Assembly (NCBI GenBank): GCA_910595825.1 | Contig: OU343163.1 | Span: forward strand, 8,804,001 to 8,868,000 | Origin: Philhelius pedissequus | Lineage: Eukaryota > Arthropoda > Insecta > Diptera > Syrphidae | Length of the DNA stretch: 64,000 nt | Reading direction: 5' to 3' | Shown: in pieces, positions 40,001-48,278 of the stretch | Numbering within the stretch: the first letter of the stretch is position 1 | Layout of the letters: every line of letters begins with the position of its first letter | Notes under the pieces: generated by a model | Seen by the model: the letters and a program-made list of their open reading frames with translations, nothing else | What the model was told of the DNA's origin: nothing | The model's database searches: none | Made by a program: the position numbers and the translations under genes

Positions 40001-43000
40001 TCATCGTGTTTGTCGTCCAATTTCGCGGGGCCTAGAAAAAAACACGCCTAAAATTGAATTTACTGAGGTACTGCTTAAGCAGGTTCTATGTTTTGTTTTA
40101 TTAAACACAACTAGGAAAAAATGCGCCGATCAGTGGCACTACTGTTAAGTGTGTAAATTAAACCAATCTTTTTAATACGCTAAACATTGGTTCACCATAA
40201 GCATTTTTAGTTGCGAACAGATTTTCCAAGAACTCCTTCAAACTCAGTTAAAGAATTTGATGTTCAAGTGCCTCGTTTCTTTATGTAGTTCCTCAGCATT
40301 ATTACTAGTTAAAAGATTTGGAAACATTTATATAAGAGGAACTAGAGAACGACTCACATACGATTTTTGCAAACGAAACTGACTGAAATGGACTCATGTC
40401 GGTGAATAGATTTCCCGCATATTTTGGCAAAAAAATATTAGTAGTTTTTTTTATTTTGTATGCTAACAGAAATAATTTCAGAGCACTTAGCAGACGAGGT
40501 AATGCATTCTTTTACAGAAATATGAATGAATACCTTTAGACTGGACCCTATCGGAAATCTCCCAGGGAATTTCGTTTTCCCCTGAATATTTAATTCCCTC
40601 GATATTTTCAATGCGAAGGTGGATCGTTTGAATATGACAGCGAAGTTCCCTGGGAAAGCTTATTTCCGATACCAATAAATTCCGAGGGAAATTTTTGACC
40701 ATCATTCACGTTCCCAAGATAAGAAATGAAGCAAATATTCAAGGGAATTTTTTACTCACGATAACCCCCACTATTTCAGGGTTGAACGCGTCAGATGAAA
40801 TCGGAAATGCCAATAAATGTCTGCGAAAATTTTGGATACTTTTGAGGGGATTACTATTCCAGTGAGGGGAGTACGGGAGTACAGTGAAACGCAGGGGAGT
40901 ACGAATACTCCCTTAGTACTCACATCGGCAGCCCTGCAGCACGAGGTTTGATCAAAATCTCGAGTTCGATTTTGTTCCAAATGCCAAAATTTTCCCATAT
41001 TTGTCATTTGTAATCTCGAAATTACCTATACAAAATTTTCTTCTTTTTATGAAAAAAATAATCAACACTGAAAAGTTTATCGACTTTTTCGCAAAGCGTG
41101 TTTTGGTGATTGTTTTTAAATGGGGTAAGTTCACAATCGTCAAATATTTGCATATTCATCGATTCATCGATCATAAAAAATATATTAAAAAATGATAAGC
41201 TCAAAAACAATAAAAACTCAACAATGAACATTAATATACAAAATGTTGTACATTTTAATACTAATCTCCAAGGCATTATTTTAAGCACTGATGTGAGCAC
41301 CCTGTATACGAGTAAAGGCGTAATTAATTGCCTATTGTTAACTCAATCACCGAAATTCGACCTGTTATCATGCCTTGATGTTTAAGTGAAAATTGCTCAA
41401 ATTATTTCTCGTTGCAATTGGATAATTATTTATAAATAAGTTATACCAATTATGAAATAGGCGTGAATTCCAGTCTAAGAGGCAAGAACAAGTTGACAAC
41501 CTTGGACACTAATCCGTTTCTGAAGTTTGGACTCAATACTGCTTTAAACAAATAATGGTTCATAATTATTTTTTTTTGAGAATAAATATTAGTTGACAAC
41601 TTAATTAATTATTATTCTCATTGAACATTTATTTCTAAAAATATCTATGTCATTTTATATGAATCACATTGTTTAAATTTATATAGATTTTATTTTACAC
41701 ATAAATTTGCAATCAAATTTTAAATTTGTTTTTATTTTGAAACACAATAAACTGTGAGTTCCAATCAAAATCGAAAGCAATATAAGAAAACCAGCATGAC
41801 GCAACATTTAACATTTTTTACGAGTATTTTTTTTTGTTTTTTTTTTATTATTATTTTATTTAAAATTTGTGTTTTTCAAATGAGCCATAAAATAAATGCG
41901 GAAATATGATATTCTAAATTCAACATTTGTTTTTTTTTTGTTTGTTCATTTTTTTTCAAATGAAGTAGATATATATTTTTATTTAGTAGTAACCAATATG
42001 CGAAAGTAAAATTTCTCTAAAATATAAAATTAGCATAAGCTTGCGAATAACGTTATTTGAGTGGTAGATGATTAGGCAATATTTTTTTTTTTAATTAACG
42101 GATTTCTTTGTTTGCTTTTTTTTTAAATGTGAATAAATCATTAAACTTTCTGCATTATGAGAAACTTTAGTAATTAATGGCCTCAATTGAAATTAGTCAA
42201 ATCCTTAAACCTGTCCCTCTAATTCACAAGAACTGACATGTGAAATTGTTGGTGAAAATTAAACAGATATGACAGGGAAAATAATTTTGAATTTTAAAGA
42301 AAATGGCATCGGTCGGACTGCAATATTTTCAAGTCCAGACAGTAATTTTTCATTAAACCTTTGATACTTAAATTGTAGCCATACACAGTGCACACTTTTG
42401 TGTACACCACAGTGACATTCCGCCACACATATAAAACCGATTCATGTATACTGTGCACATCATTTGATTTTGAAGAGAAAACAACAAAAAATAGTGAGAC
42501 TGGCACTGATGTGTGCAATGTTATTTTTCTGCGCTCATGAATTCATATGAACGTTCAAGCCGCAACTCATTTTTAACATCGAAGTGTGTACACAACGCCA
42601 TACACACAACAGAGATCGAGGCATCGATTCAAAAAAAAAAAAAAAAAAAATATTTTGATTTTCGCACCCAATAATGCTGCACACAACAACACACATTTAG
42701 CGAATCGACACAAGTGTTGGTTGCATGGACCACTTTAGAGAATGCAAGAATATCAGAATTATGAACGGGGTTCCTTAAGCGGCCCATACACATAACACTG
42801 GTGTATGACACTTGTGTCGGTGTTATTGAATGTGGACTGTGTGTGGGCTTATTTATACACAGATTTCTGGTGTCGAACACGGTGTCGACAAAATCAAAAC
42901 ATTTTGATTTTTCGTATCTTTGCCTGTGTTATGTGCGTGGGAATGTATATAATTGCATTCTGATCATGTTCGAATTTAATATGGCTGTTCGTAGTTGTGG

Positions 43001-46000
43001 GTTTTGGATAATATTTATTGAGCTCTATAGGGATTTGCATAAGGCTTGTCTATTTGATCGTAAATAAACAACTAATGTGTGCGTGCAACTAAGATGTTGA
43101 GTGTGTGGCTGAATGGATATTTTGTGTCAAGACACCGGTGTCGACACGATAGTCATGTGAATGGGCCGCTTTAGGGGAATTTCGATGGGTTCATACACTG
43201 CCGCTCAATAGAATAGGTTCACCATAGCTTTGTTCAGTGACTTGCTTTGTTCTCAACTGTTCTGAGCAGAAAAGTACAACTTTTTTTCTGTTCAGTGAGA
43301 AATTGTCTGTTCTAAATTGTTCTGATTTGGAGTTTAATGAAGTGTTGTACAACAGATTAGAAGAGAAATGAACAGGATTTTCTGTTCAGTTCAGTTATTG
43401 TTTTTTTAAAATTATTATTTGATGATTTGTTTAATTTTTGTTTGCGATTCAACCAATTTATCAACAATAAAAAAAAATTAAATTCCACATTTTGTTTTGT
43501 TTATCATTGTTTTGGCAAATGACGTTTAATTGAGTGTTCTATCTTGATCTGACTTTGCTGTTATAATAATGTTCGCCCTGTGCTGTTCTATTCTGATCTT
43601 TTCTTTAGTGAACGCAGCTCAATAGCAAAAAATAGCTTTGTTTTACTAAAAAAAAACTTTAAGAAAATCGACCTAATAATAAGGAAGAAGAAGAAGCAAA
43701 AATGAACCTAATGTAACGGTACATTTTAACAGTTTTTGTCACAATGCTTCCAAAAAAAGGAGGAAATGAAAAAGTGTAATACAGTGAAACCTGGTTAAGT
43801 GTGACCTGGATAAGTGAGAAAGCTCTATTATTGAGAGTTGCAATGAGGTCCTGGTTATTTTTCATTAAATTATTTCGGTTAATGTGACTTTTTGAACCTG
43901 GTTAAATGATAATTGAGTTCTAAGACTTTTTCGGTGTTTACCTCTATAATTGAGACTCTGTAGCTTGATTACCTGTAAAAGTGAGACAAATTAATACATA
44001 CATTTTTATTAACATTTCCACCTCTAAAAATGGAATAAGGGCACATTTCGACCTCTGTAAGCGGGGGCCTCTGTAAATGAGACAACTATAATTTTAAACC
44101 TGCTTAATTGGAAAACTGGATTATTGGAAATCCTCAATAATTGGTACTTGGTCCCTTGAGATCCCAATTAACCAGGTTTCACTATATTCTTAGGATTAAT
44201 AATGGGCCCTATCGGGAATCTCCAAGAAAATTTCTTTTCCCACGGAATTTTATTCCCTCGAAATTTTTTCTTATTTTATTTTATTTTATTCTACATTTCA
44301 CTCGATTTAACAGTTTTAAAATCGATTCCAGTGAAATCAAAAACAGCTGGAAGCTGTCATGCAGATAATACAAAATTTTGTTGAATAAAACAAAGTCGTT
44401 TTCCATTGGCAGTTCGGGGTTACTCTTTTTACTCGGAATTTTTCATTTTCTATAGGAATAGAACATAAAAAAGAGTGAAAAAAGAATAACTCCGAACAGC
44501 CAATCAAAACCGATATAGGTAAGTTTCTCAATTAACATATTATTAAGCTTGTTTAGTAAAATATAAAGGTTTTTTGATATCGATAAAAATGAATTGAAGA
44601 ACATTAAACTTCATTTTGTATCGATTTCTATTTCATTTCGAAAGAAAATGAAATGCAGAAACTTACTAAAATGACACGTTTTGTTCGTTTATCCAGGCTA
44701 ATACTACTTTAGCGGTGGTAATTGAGGTGTTAACAAGCTGAAAAGTCTACAGACTTTCGAAAATATAGTTTTTTTTTTTTTGAAAATTCAATACATCGAA
44801 AACGGGTCGATGAATTTTTTTTTTAATTGAGTTTTTCAAATCAATATTATTAAATATTATAAATTTGGTATACCAACAACCAAGTATGCCAATAGTTCAA
44901 ACATATTAACAAATGCTCTTAATCTAAACACAATTTTCAAGAATTCTTAATTTTTCCCTTTTGGTTTGGTTTGGTTTGCCAAAAAATTATAAATACGAGT
45001 ACGCTCTGGAGCATTACATGAAAGACCAATCTATGTACCTATATCTATTTTCAGTCTATTTTAAGAAACACCTGCTTACAATATTTTAGGGACATTGCTC
45101 CCAGAAGTTATCCGACAAAATATACACAAAACGAGGTATAATGGGTAGTTTATTTGTGCAGCAAAGTACATTCGCCTATGATGAAGAGTTCATTGAAAAT
45201 GCAAGGGTTTAGGGATTTTTTGTGTTGCCATTAAAGGAGAGTTAATTAATTTAAAACGAGTTTTTCAATGAAGTTGGAAATGAAACTTCTTCCTAGATTA
45301 AATTCCTTTAATCTGCAAAACCTCATAATATGCTCATATATTGGAATTGATATGCAACAGACGTCATTCACTTCACTTTCAGACAACACCCGCCGCAAAA
45401 GCATTAGGATATATGAAAGTTTTCTACTGTAGTCTGTCGCACGTAGAGTACTGTCTTTGTGTAAGAAGTTTTCTGCTGAATTCAGTGAAGTCCTTTGTTT
45501 CTTTTTTATCTGTTCAGTCCCTGAGGTTAACAAACGCTTGGTGTTTCAGATATCTACATAATATGTCTTATTTCGAATAAAAAATCATTTCATAATAAAA
45601 AAAAATCAAGAATTAGATAGGTTTAGTTAGTTTATTCGCTCAACTTAGCGAAATTTAAATCCACTGACAATAGACATTAACGAACTATAATAGTTTCCCT
45701 TTTTTGCAAGGCTACTTCCTCGTTTTATACATATTTTATGGATTTCATGCAAATTTCCATTTGACCTGCAGTAACTTAAGTAATTCCAACTCAGCGAAAA
45801 TGCTTGCAATTTGCCGCATTGCATAAATTTCCTATACGAAACTATAAGAGGGTGATTGTGCAAGTGTGTAGAATACAAAAGCACACAAAAAATCACATCA
45901 TACCCCTATGAATATATGTGTAAAAGAAATCCTAAATAAAACAATGAAAAATCAATAAAGGACCTTCCTATATATCCTTTAAGAGGTAGTTATGTAGTTA

Positions 46001-46208
46001 TAGTTATTTTTTTGTGTATTGTTTTACTTACCTCCATGACTAAATTGACACAGTCCTGTGATTCTTTACAGTCCAACAAAGCAACAACATTCTCATGATG
46101 GAGTTCAGTTAATTCCTTAAGGATTTTTATCTCTTTGCCAAGGAGATTTTGTGTCTTGATTAGACCTTTCTTGGTAATACATTTAATGGCCACTGGGAAG
46201 CTGGATTT
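11030..46208 (-). CDS. Atg1: Atg1/ULK autophagy-initiating Ser/Thr kinase (5' end missing)
   Basis: Twelve coding exons, read on the minus strand: 46032..46208, 19499..19586, 17312..17437, 17168..17241, 16813..16973, 16572..16711, 16416..16502, 12864..13032, 11791..12800, 11594..11730, 11400..11535, 11030..11106. All boundaries are GT..AG and all phases fit, giving 793 residues and a stop. Visible: VAIK (ATP lysine), the HRDLKPQN catalytic loop, DFG, APE, then a low-complexity Ser/Pro/Thr linker, then the helical C-terminal region that in this family binds Atg13 and membranes. Atg1 phosphorylates Atg13, Fip200/Atg17, Atg9 and other targets to start autophagosome formation in the cytoplasm. 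The glycine-rich loop exon (about 30 residues) is not found before 64000. The intron between the N-lobe exon and the next is 26.4 kb and hosts a gene on the other strand. No lesion was seen in the coding exons, so it is probably functional. Identity is very secure from the near-identity of the kinase segments to fly Atg1. Confidence 0.95.
13690..14125. repeat. Repeat family G, copy 1 (in Atg1 intron)
   Basis: Matches the reverse complement of about 49640-50045 over nearly its whole length, e.g. GAATTTTAGTCCAAGAAAT, GACAAAATTATGAAGACTGT, ACAATACATAAGCTGTCAG, TTATTCGTGCAATAAGTTAA. Flanks carry GTTCCCGTACT, the family's terminal motif. Confidence 0.8.
14246..14991. mobile_element. Inverted-repeat element H
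   Basis: Left end TACTACGTTTTCACCTACC and right end TTTAGGTGAAAACGTACTAT are inverted; next to them AATCCAGATTTAAGTGGATT and AACCGGATTATC also pair loosely. About 745 bp. Two small overlapping ORFs inside are not credible genes. Confidence 0.7.
15019..15478. mobile_element. Repeat family G, copy 2
   Basis: Begins AGCTGTGTTCCCGTACTTTA and ends AAGTACGGGAACACACCTATT, inverted termini. Shares GACAGTCTTCATAATTTTGTC and CTCTCTCATGAGCG with the copy at 49640-50045. Confidence 0.7.
16416..17437 (-). CDS. Atg1: Atg1 exons: catalytic loop, DFG, APE and C-lobe
   Basis: Five closely spaced exons. 17312..17437 carries GIVHRDLKPQNILLS. 17168..17241 carries ADFGFARFL and GSPMYM. 16813..16973 carries APEVIMSLQYD, ADLWSLG and APFYAQTPNELK. 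16572..16711 ends the C-lobe with LLRRNAKDRISFESFFNHRF. 16416..16502 starts the linker with VDMPPLG. The catalytic Asp of HRD, the Mg-binding Asp of DFG and the APE motif are all present, so this is an active kinase on sequence. The intron 17242..17311 has a 19-base A run on the plus strand. Confidence 0.95.
17890..18600. repeat. Cluster of GAAACATTTC palindromes with a small inverted-repeat unit
   Basis: The palindrome-like words TTTCTGAAATGTTTC and GAAACATTTC recur at least eight times. 18054-18168 has inverted ends TGTCCAGACCAAAAAA and TTTTTTTGGTGTGGACG. Looks like a decayed fold-back element. Confidence 0.5.
18972..19336. mobile_element. MITE P with ACATGAGAACGA termini
   Basis: ACATGAGAACGAATTAATGA at the left and an inverted ..CGTAGGTCGTTCTCATGT at the right. 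About 365 bp in the Atg1 intron 17438-19498. Confidence 0.65.
19499..19586 (-). CDS. Atg1: Atg1 exon: hinge and helix D (YCNGGDLADYL)
   Basis: 88 nt, phase 0 in and phase 1 out. Encodes YCNGGDLADYLSVQGTLSED and the start of helix E. The split codon G|CT forms the Ala before GAMKALYTKG in the next exon. Isolated by introns of 26.4 kb upstream and 2.1 kb downstream. Confidence 0.95.
20422..20443. repeat. A22 homopolymer
   Basis: Twenty-two A in the giant Atg1 intron; a similar A20 run lies at 42631-42650. No element upstream is clearly polyadenylated, so retroposition is not shown. Confidence 0.7.
21048..21385. mobile_element. Inverted-repeat element I, copy 2
   Basis: Shares the blocks GATCAAATCTTAGCACGAAAG, CAATACTAAAATTAAATCTG and GAGAGGAGATCTTTGAAT with 2053-2484 in the same orientation. 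The right terminus is lost or diverged. Confidence 0.6.
21734..22071 (-). mobile_element. MITE family C, copy 2
   Basis: Same blocks as copy 1 but inverted. It has the best-preserved termini: ATGTGGTTTTCCATTGGTA on the left and TACCAATGGAAAACCACAT on the right, about 19 bp perfect. Confidence 0.78.
22339..22878. mobile_element. MITE D with TTTTCGATTGG termini
   Basis: TGGCCTTTTCGATTGGTAAT left and ATTGCCAATCGAAAAGGTCA right are inverted over about 25 bp. Internal motif CCTGAAAAGAAGAGAA recurs at about 37250 (partial relative 37120-37315). Confidence 0.72.
25511..25636. mobile_element. Short palindromic MITE E, copy 1
   Basis: About 125 bp that is nearly one hairpin: GGTTTAACTCCTTTTTCACTC... 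paired with ...AGTAAAAAGAGTAACTCCAA, ending AATCGAAAACGGCAT. Same family at 35722-35832 and 44395-44515. Confidence 0.7.
26040..26428 (+). promoter_or_regulatory. Probable promoter/5' UTR region of the LRR gene
   Basis: A GC-rich patch (GGCCGGCGGCGCGGAGGC at about 26062-26080), unusual for this window, precedes about 300 bases without repeats and then a CAG/CAA opa-like run (26344-26420) just before the start ATG. Such runs are common in fly 5' UTRs. The exact transcription start is not identified. Confidence 0.4.
26344..26420 (+). repeat. CAG/CAA (opa-type) low-complexity run
   Basis: Imperfect CAG/CAA/CAT triplets and A-rich sequence. It can be read as Gln/His codons in the frame starting 26335, but that ORF continues through the exon donor, so I take it as 5' UTR of the LRR gene and not coding. 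Confidence 0.6.
26429..26481 (+). CDS. First coding exon of the LRR gene (signal peptide)
   Basis: 17 codons plus two bases: MHVYYKFGLFLIFILSM then AG, followed by the donor GTAATA. The two bases join the single T at 33649 to make a Ser codon, continuing SKNFSSAF. This phase match, the strong hydrophobic core and the 5' UTR-like sequence before it decide the start. A rival signal-like ORF at 33392 fails on phase. Confidence 0.8.
26429..35465 (+). CDS. Leucine-rich-repeat single-pass membrane protein, nested in Atg1 intron
   Basis: Seven exons: 26429..26481, 33649..33866, 33928..34175, 34236..34511, 34660..34882, 35009..35230, 35311..35465. All are GT..AG with matching phases, 1395 nt, 464 residues. 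Order in the protein: signal peptide (residues 1 to about 18, MHVYYKFGLFLIFILSMS); an acidic, Tyr/Asp-rich, Thr/Ser-rich stretch (to about 90); an LRRNT cap with four Cys (CPSDCICRNFNKNISC); about five to six LRRs (ILDLSHNKLTEIP, YLSLANNNLTDIS, VLNLSNNSI); a Ser/Thr/Ala-rich stalk; a transmembrane helix near residue 420 (IIIIAIIGLIIGVI); and a roughly 35-residue basic then Pro-rich cytoplasmic tail. No kinase or TIR domain, so probably an adhesion or co-receptor type LRR protein at the cell surface. I do not assign an orthologue. The Asn-X-Ser/Thr sites suggest glycosylation. It lies antisense within the Atg1 intron. Confidence 0.87.
27757..28230. mobile_element. Inverted-repeat element K, copy 1
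   Basis: Rich in GTTCTGTTC/GAACAGAAC words: TTTGTTCAGTGAGG...GAACAGAACAGAA at the left and TCTGTTCTAAAATGTTCCGA..TCATTGAACAC at the right. Same words and ends at 43229-43620. It lies in intron 1 of the LRR gene. Confidence 0.55.
28305..28584 (+). mobile_element. MITE family C, copy 3 (shortened, diverged)
   Basis: Retains TTCTGAATCAAATTCGCAGA, ACTAACACTACTACAATT and ACGAATATACGCCAATACCA; the CCTTCCATTGGGC block is lost and the termini are diverged. Confidence 0.65.
31555..32063 (+). mobile_element. MITE family C, copy 4, carrying an insertion
   Basis: Ends ATGTGGTTTTCCATTGGTAC and TACCAATGGAAAACCCCAT. About 190 bases are inserted after CCTTCCATTGGG (roughly 31649-31837), containing ACTAAAGTGTCCC and GTGACACTTTGAGGG, themselves an inverted pair. 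Confidence 0.7.
32226..32422. repeat. Repeat family F, copy 1
   Basis: GAATAACTTTCTATTGCTG, AGCTATCCGAGGACAA, and TTTTTGACAGCTTTCA blocks recur in order at 54877-55140. Confidence 0.55.
33649..35465 (+). CDS. Exons 2-7 of the LRR gene (ectodomain, TM, tail)
   Basis: Exon 2 (33649..33866) is the acidic linker. Exon 3 (33928..34175) is the Cys-rich cap and first repeats. Exon 4 (34236..34511) has three or four repeats. Exon 5 (34660..34882) holds diverged repeats and single Cys residues that may form a C-terminal cap. Exon 6 (35009..35230) is the stalk. Exon 7 (35311..35465) is the transmembrane helix, a Lys/Arg/Cys-rich stop-transfer segment and the stop TAA at 35463-35465. Confidence 0.88.
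35722..35832. mobile_element. Short palindromic MITE E, copy 2
   Basis: ATGCCGTTTTTTGATGGGGC at the left, AATCGAAAATGACAT at the right; inner ACTCCGAATT/GGAGTC arms and TATAGGATAGAACATAAAGA loop as in copies 1 and 3. It lies in the presumed 3' UTR of the LRR gene. Confidence 0.68.
35986..35991 (+). terminator. Candidate polyadenylation signal of the LRR gene
   Basis: AATAAA about 520 bases after the stop codon. It lies downstream of a MITE copy (35722-35832) that would then be in the 3' UTR. Other AT-rich variants exist, so this is tentative. Confidence 0.25.
37395..37855. mobile_element. Repeat family G-like element with GTCCAGAC termini
   Basis: Left GGTCTGATCCAGACTTTTTT, right AAATTTGTAAGTCTGGACCC, inverted. 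Internal GGCAAGAAATTGTCAGGAAG also occurs at about 14200 (GGCAGAAATTGTCAGGAAGG), linking it to the cluster in the Atg1 intron. Confidence 0.6.
38513..38644 (+). CDS. Small ORF of unknown status (43 residues)
   Basis: Starts MGVRTTEFIAKLKEIILSSE and ends MLMQQRTETIH. It reads like an amphipathic helical peptide with balanced composition, unlike the surrounding AT-rich noise. A possible acceptor (TTCTAG) precedes it at about 38506, so it could also be a terminal exon or a relic of a transposon protein. No partner exons were found. Not recognised. Confidence 0.25.
   Translation: MGVRTTEFIAKLKEIILSSELTAMPELLNSLKMLMQQRTETIH
40541..40790 (+). repeat. Dispersed repeat family B, copy 2
   Basis: Begins GGACCCTATCGGAAATCTCC and carries the family-B blocks in the same order as 1352-1640; the start motif recurs at 44205 as GGGCCCTATCGGGAATCTCC. 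Confidence 0.6.
42773..43176. mobile_element. MITE L with CCTTAAGCGGCCCAT termini
   Basis: CCTTAAGCGGCCCATACACA left and TGTGAATGGGCCGCTTTAGG right are inverted. About 404 bp. The interior is rich in ACACCGGTGTCGACAC-like palindromes (about 43131-43148). Confidence 0.75.
43229..43620. mobile_element. Inverted-repeat element K, copy 2
   Basis: CTTTGTTCAGTGACTTGC left, TTTCTTTAGTGAACGC right, with CTGTTCAGTGAGAAATTGTC inside, matching the inverse of copy 1 (CAATTTCTCATTGAACAG). GC.GCTCAATAG and ATAGCTTTGTT are present on both sides, hinting at a longer flanking duplication. Confidence 0.55.
43782..44184. mobile_element. Pogo-like MITE with internal repeats of its own end
   Basis: Ends CAGTGAAACCTGGTTAAGTG and CCAATTAACCAGGTTTCACT are inverted, flanked by TA. 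The inside is a chain of about eight decayed units resembling ACCTCTGTAAATGAGAC. No ORF. TIRs of this style are known in pogo/Tigger-type elements; that assignment is inference. Confidence 0.75.
44205..44275 (+). repeat. Dispersed repeat family B, truncated copy 3
   Basis: Only the first about 65 bases match family B (CCTATCGGGAATCTCC ... CCCACGGAATTTTATTCCCT). Confidence 0.55.
44395..44515. mobile_element. Short palindromic MITE E, copy 3
   Basis: GTCGTTTTCCATTGGCAGTT left and ACAGCCAATCAAAACCGAT right; central CTATAGGAATAGAACATAAA matches the other copies. Confidence 0.68.
46032..46208 (-). CDS. Atg1: Atg1 exon: kinase N-lobe (VAIK lysine and helix C)
   Basis: 59 codons, phase 0 at both ends. 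Begins KSSFPVAIK, which supplies the ATP-anchoring lysine, and runs through the NLLGKEIKILKELTELHHEN segment (helix C with its salt-bridge Glu) to the hinge ...NLVME. Donor GTAAGT lies at 46026-46031 on the complement. The next exon opens with YCNGGDLADYL, completing the hinge exactly as in fly Atg1. Confidence 0.95.
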
Positions 46209-47079
46209 CTGTAAAGAAAAATTGAGAGGTGACAATCTTAATTACTGTTGTATATATCGACGTTCTATACAATATAGCAAAAAAATAAGTGTGAACAAAG
46301 ATGATCTCATTTCATCATCATCATGATTTTTAATTTAATTGTTGATCATTTTTTCGCGTGCACAAAATATGGGGAGGGGGGGGTCTTAATCAGGCGTAAT
46401 AAATGAAAAAAAAAACTATTTCAGGGAGCTTTACATCGTTGTATGTAGTTGTTTTTTTTTTGTTTGTTGTTGTTGTTTATATATCAAATCGGAACCACGT
46501 GCAGTTAAGCGATGATGAAACACGAATACAATTTTTTTTTAAAGAACTGCTGTTGATGTTTAAGTAGGAAGCAAATGTGTGGGGCTGAAATTACTTCTAA
46601 TCAAGAATATGCTGAGCAATAATATTGTATATTCTAAACACGTTTGTGTTATGCAAAGTGCAGACGACTTAGTTTGAATGTCGCAGTATTTCTAGACTTT
46701 GAGATGTCACACATTGTTAAGCCTTTAAAAATTTTGTTTTGCTTTCCTATACTTTAGAACAAATACCTAACGTCCGGTTCCGGGGAACGAATTTGTTAAG
46801 GACAATTATTATTAATTTGTGGAGAAATAGAATTATTAATTATGTATTTGCATTTCGTGTTGATTATTATTTTTTTCCCATGAACATAATAATGTAATAA
46901 AGAACTACATTTAATAACATACCTAGTTAAATCAGAAATTTGAGTGCACAACAAAAATTGCTTTATCTGATTTTTAGAGTAATTTTGTACTGAAAAACAA
47001 GCAGCAATAAAACAGTAGTGTAAGGTTTGATAGTTGAATACAATAGTGTTGTCAAAGTTATTCCCCATTTTACATTTTC

Positions 47080-48190
47080 AAGAAAATGTTAACTTCATTA
47101 CTAGTTCCGGTCTAGGGACCTTTTTATAGGGAGCACATGCCCAGTTGTACTCCAGCTTTGGATGAATGTAGGTTTCATAGATTACAGACAGATCAGAAGA
47201 CGTATTTCTTCCATCGTCTAAGAAAACCCAAACCCTCTGCAGCGTTTTTGGCGACAACCAATATGTTACCCACCCACAAGAGGTGGTCTGTGATGCACAT
47301 ATTAGCACATATCAAGGACTGACAAACTGACATCGGTTTCTTCAATGCAAATGCCGCTCATGGATAGCGGTATGAGAGGTAGGTTCTGCTTTAACGACAG
47401 AAGACAGCACTGAGTTTTTGAAGCATTAAATTGTACGTAGTTTTTTTTATTCCGCATTGGACAATGCTATCGAGATCAAAATTTGATTTTCACTTCCGAA
47501 GAACAAAGAGGTGAACCTAAGAGGAAATATGAAAATCTGAGCGTACTGCCGTCAGCAAAACAATTTAGGGCCAATATTTTATTAGACAGTTAAGCAGGTC
47601 CACTGTATTTGTAGGCTGGTTTTCGGTCCGTTTGAATAAAATGCGAATAAAGCAGTCAGTTAGTACATATTCGACAATTAGAGCAAAAATCAGTTTTTCA
47701 ACAGTCAGATACAGCTTAATCTAGCTATTTTCGATGTCAAAAACAGATTGAAAAATTATTGCTTTGAAATAAATGTCAAACAAAAATTAATTTCTATGAA
47801 AAGTTCGATTATCGGAATAAAAGTGATGTTCAAATTAAATTATTATATAGATTTTTTTTTCTTGATTGAAAAATTCGATGTTGTTATCCGGTTGTTAAAC
47901 AGTCAAATAAGTTTATTACACTGGCAACTAACTGCATGTTTATCTGGAGATTGAAAAATCGATTCTTAGTAAATTTTAAGTTTCAGATAAGAGATAATTA
48001 ATGAAAATGATAAAAAGAATTGGAGACACAGAAGGGAGCCCTGGGGCACACCAACATTTATTTTATGAATATGAAACTGTCCAATACGACTTATGTCCAA
48101 AAGGTAATTTCTAATCCAACGAAGAAAAGATTCATCAATACCAAATGCAACTCCATAAAATGCTTTTAAAATAACAAGGGTAATAATTTT
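47080..48190 (-). pseudogene. Non-LTR retrotransposon (LINE) reverse-transcriptase remnant
   Basis: Read on the minus strand from 48190: YGVAFGIDESFLRWIRNYLL, then GVPQGSLL (RT motif, about 48035-48060), then after an insertion (about 47590-48005) FADGSTL (about 47540-47562, where active enzymes have F/YADD), then SKTQCCLLS, and finally GFLRR, YETYIHPKLEYN (about 47140-47200), the usual post-RT tail. Several stops and frameshifts. Probably jockey/CR1-type by motif style. Only the RT domain and tail are left. Confidence 0.75.
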
Positions 48191-48278
48191 ACTTTCGCCA
48201 AAACGATGAAGTAAAGATTAAAATTAAGTGCTATTCATATTAGTATATATTTTATCTTCATTTGGTTGTTACTATGGG

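Larger units (their letters stand above)
19587..46031 (-). other. Giant 26.4-kb Atg1 intron hosting a nested gene
   Basis: Bounded by GTAAGT at 46026-46031 and an acceptor TTTCAG ending at 19587, read on the minus strand. Apart from the plus-strand LRR gene (26429-35465) it holds MITE copies listed separately. The stretches about 22880-25500, 28600-31550, 35840-37390, 38700-40540 and 44520-46030 show nothing I can name beyond AT-rich sequence. Confidence 0.85.

Noticed and set aside
45246..45533. 95-codon minus-strand ORF
   Set aside because: Residue use is plausible, but there is no motif, no splice partners and no conserved block I can name. It is intronic in Atg1.
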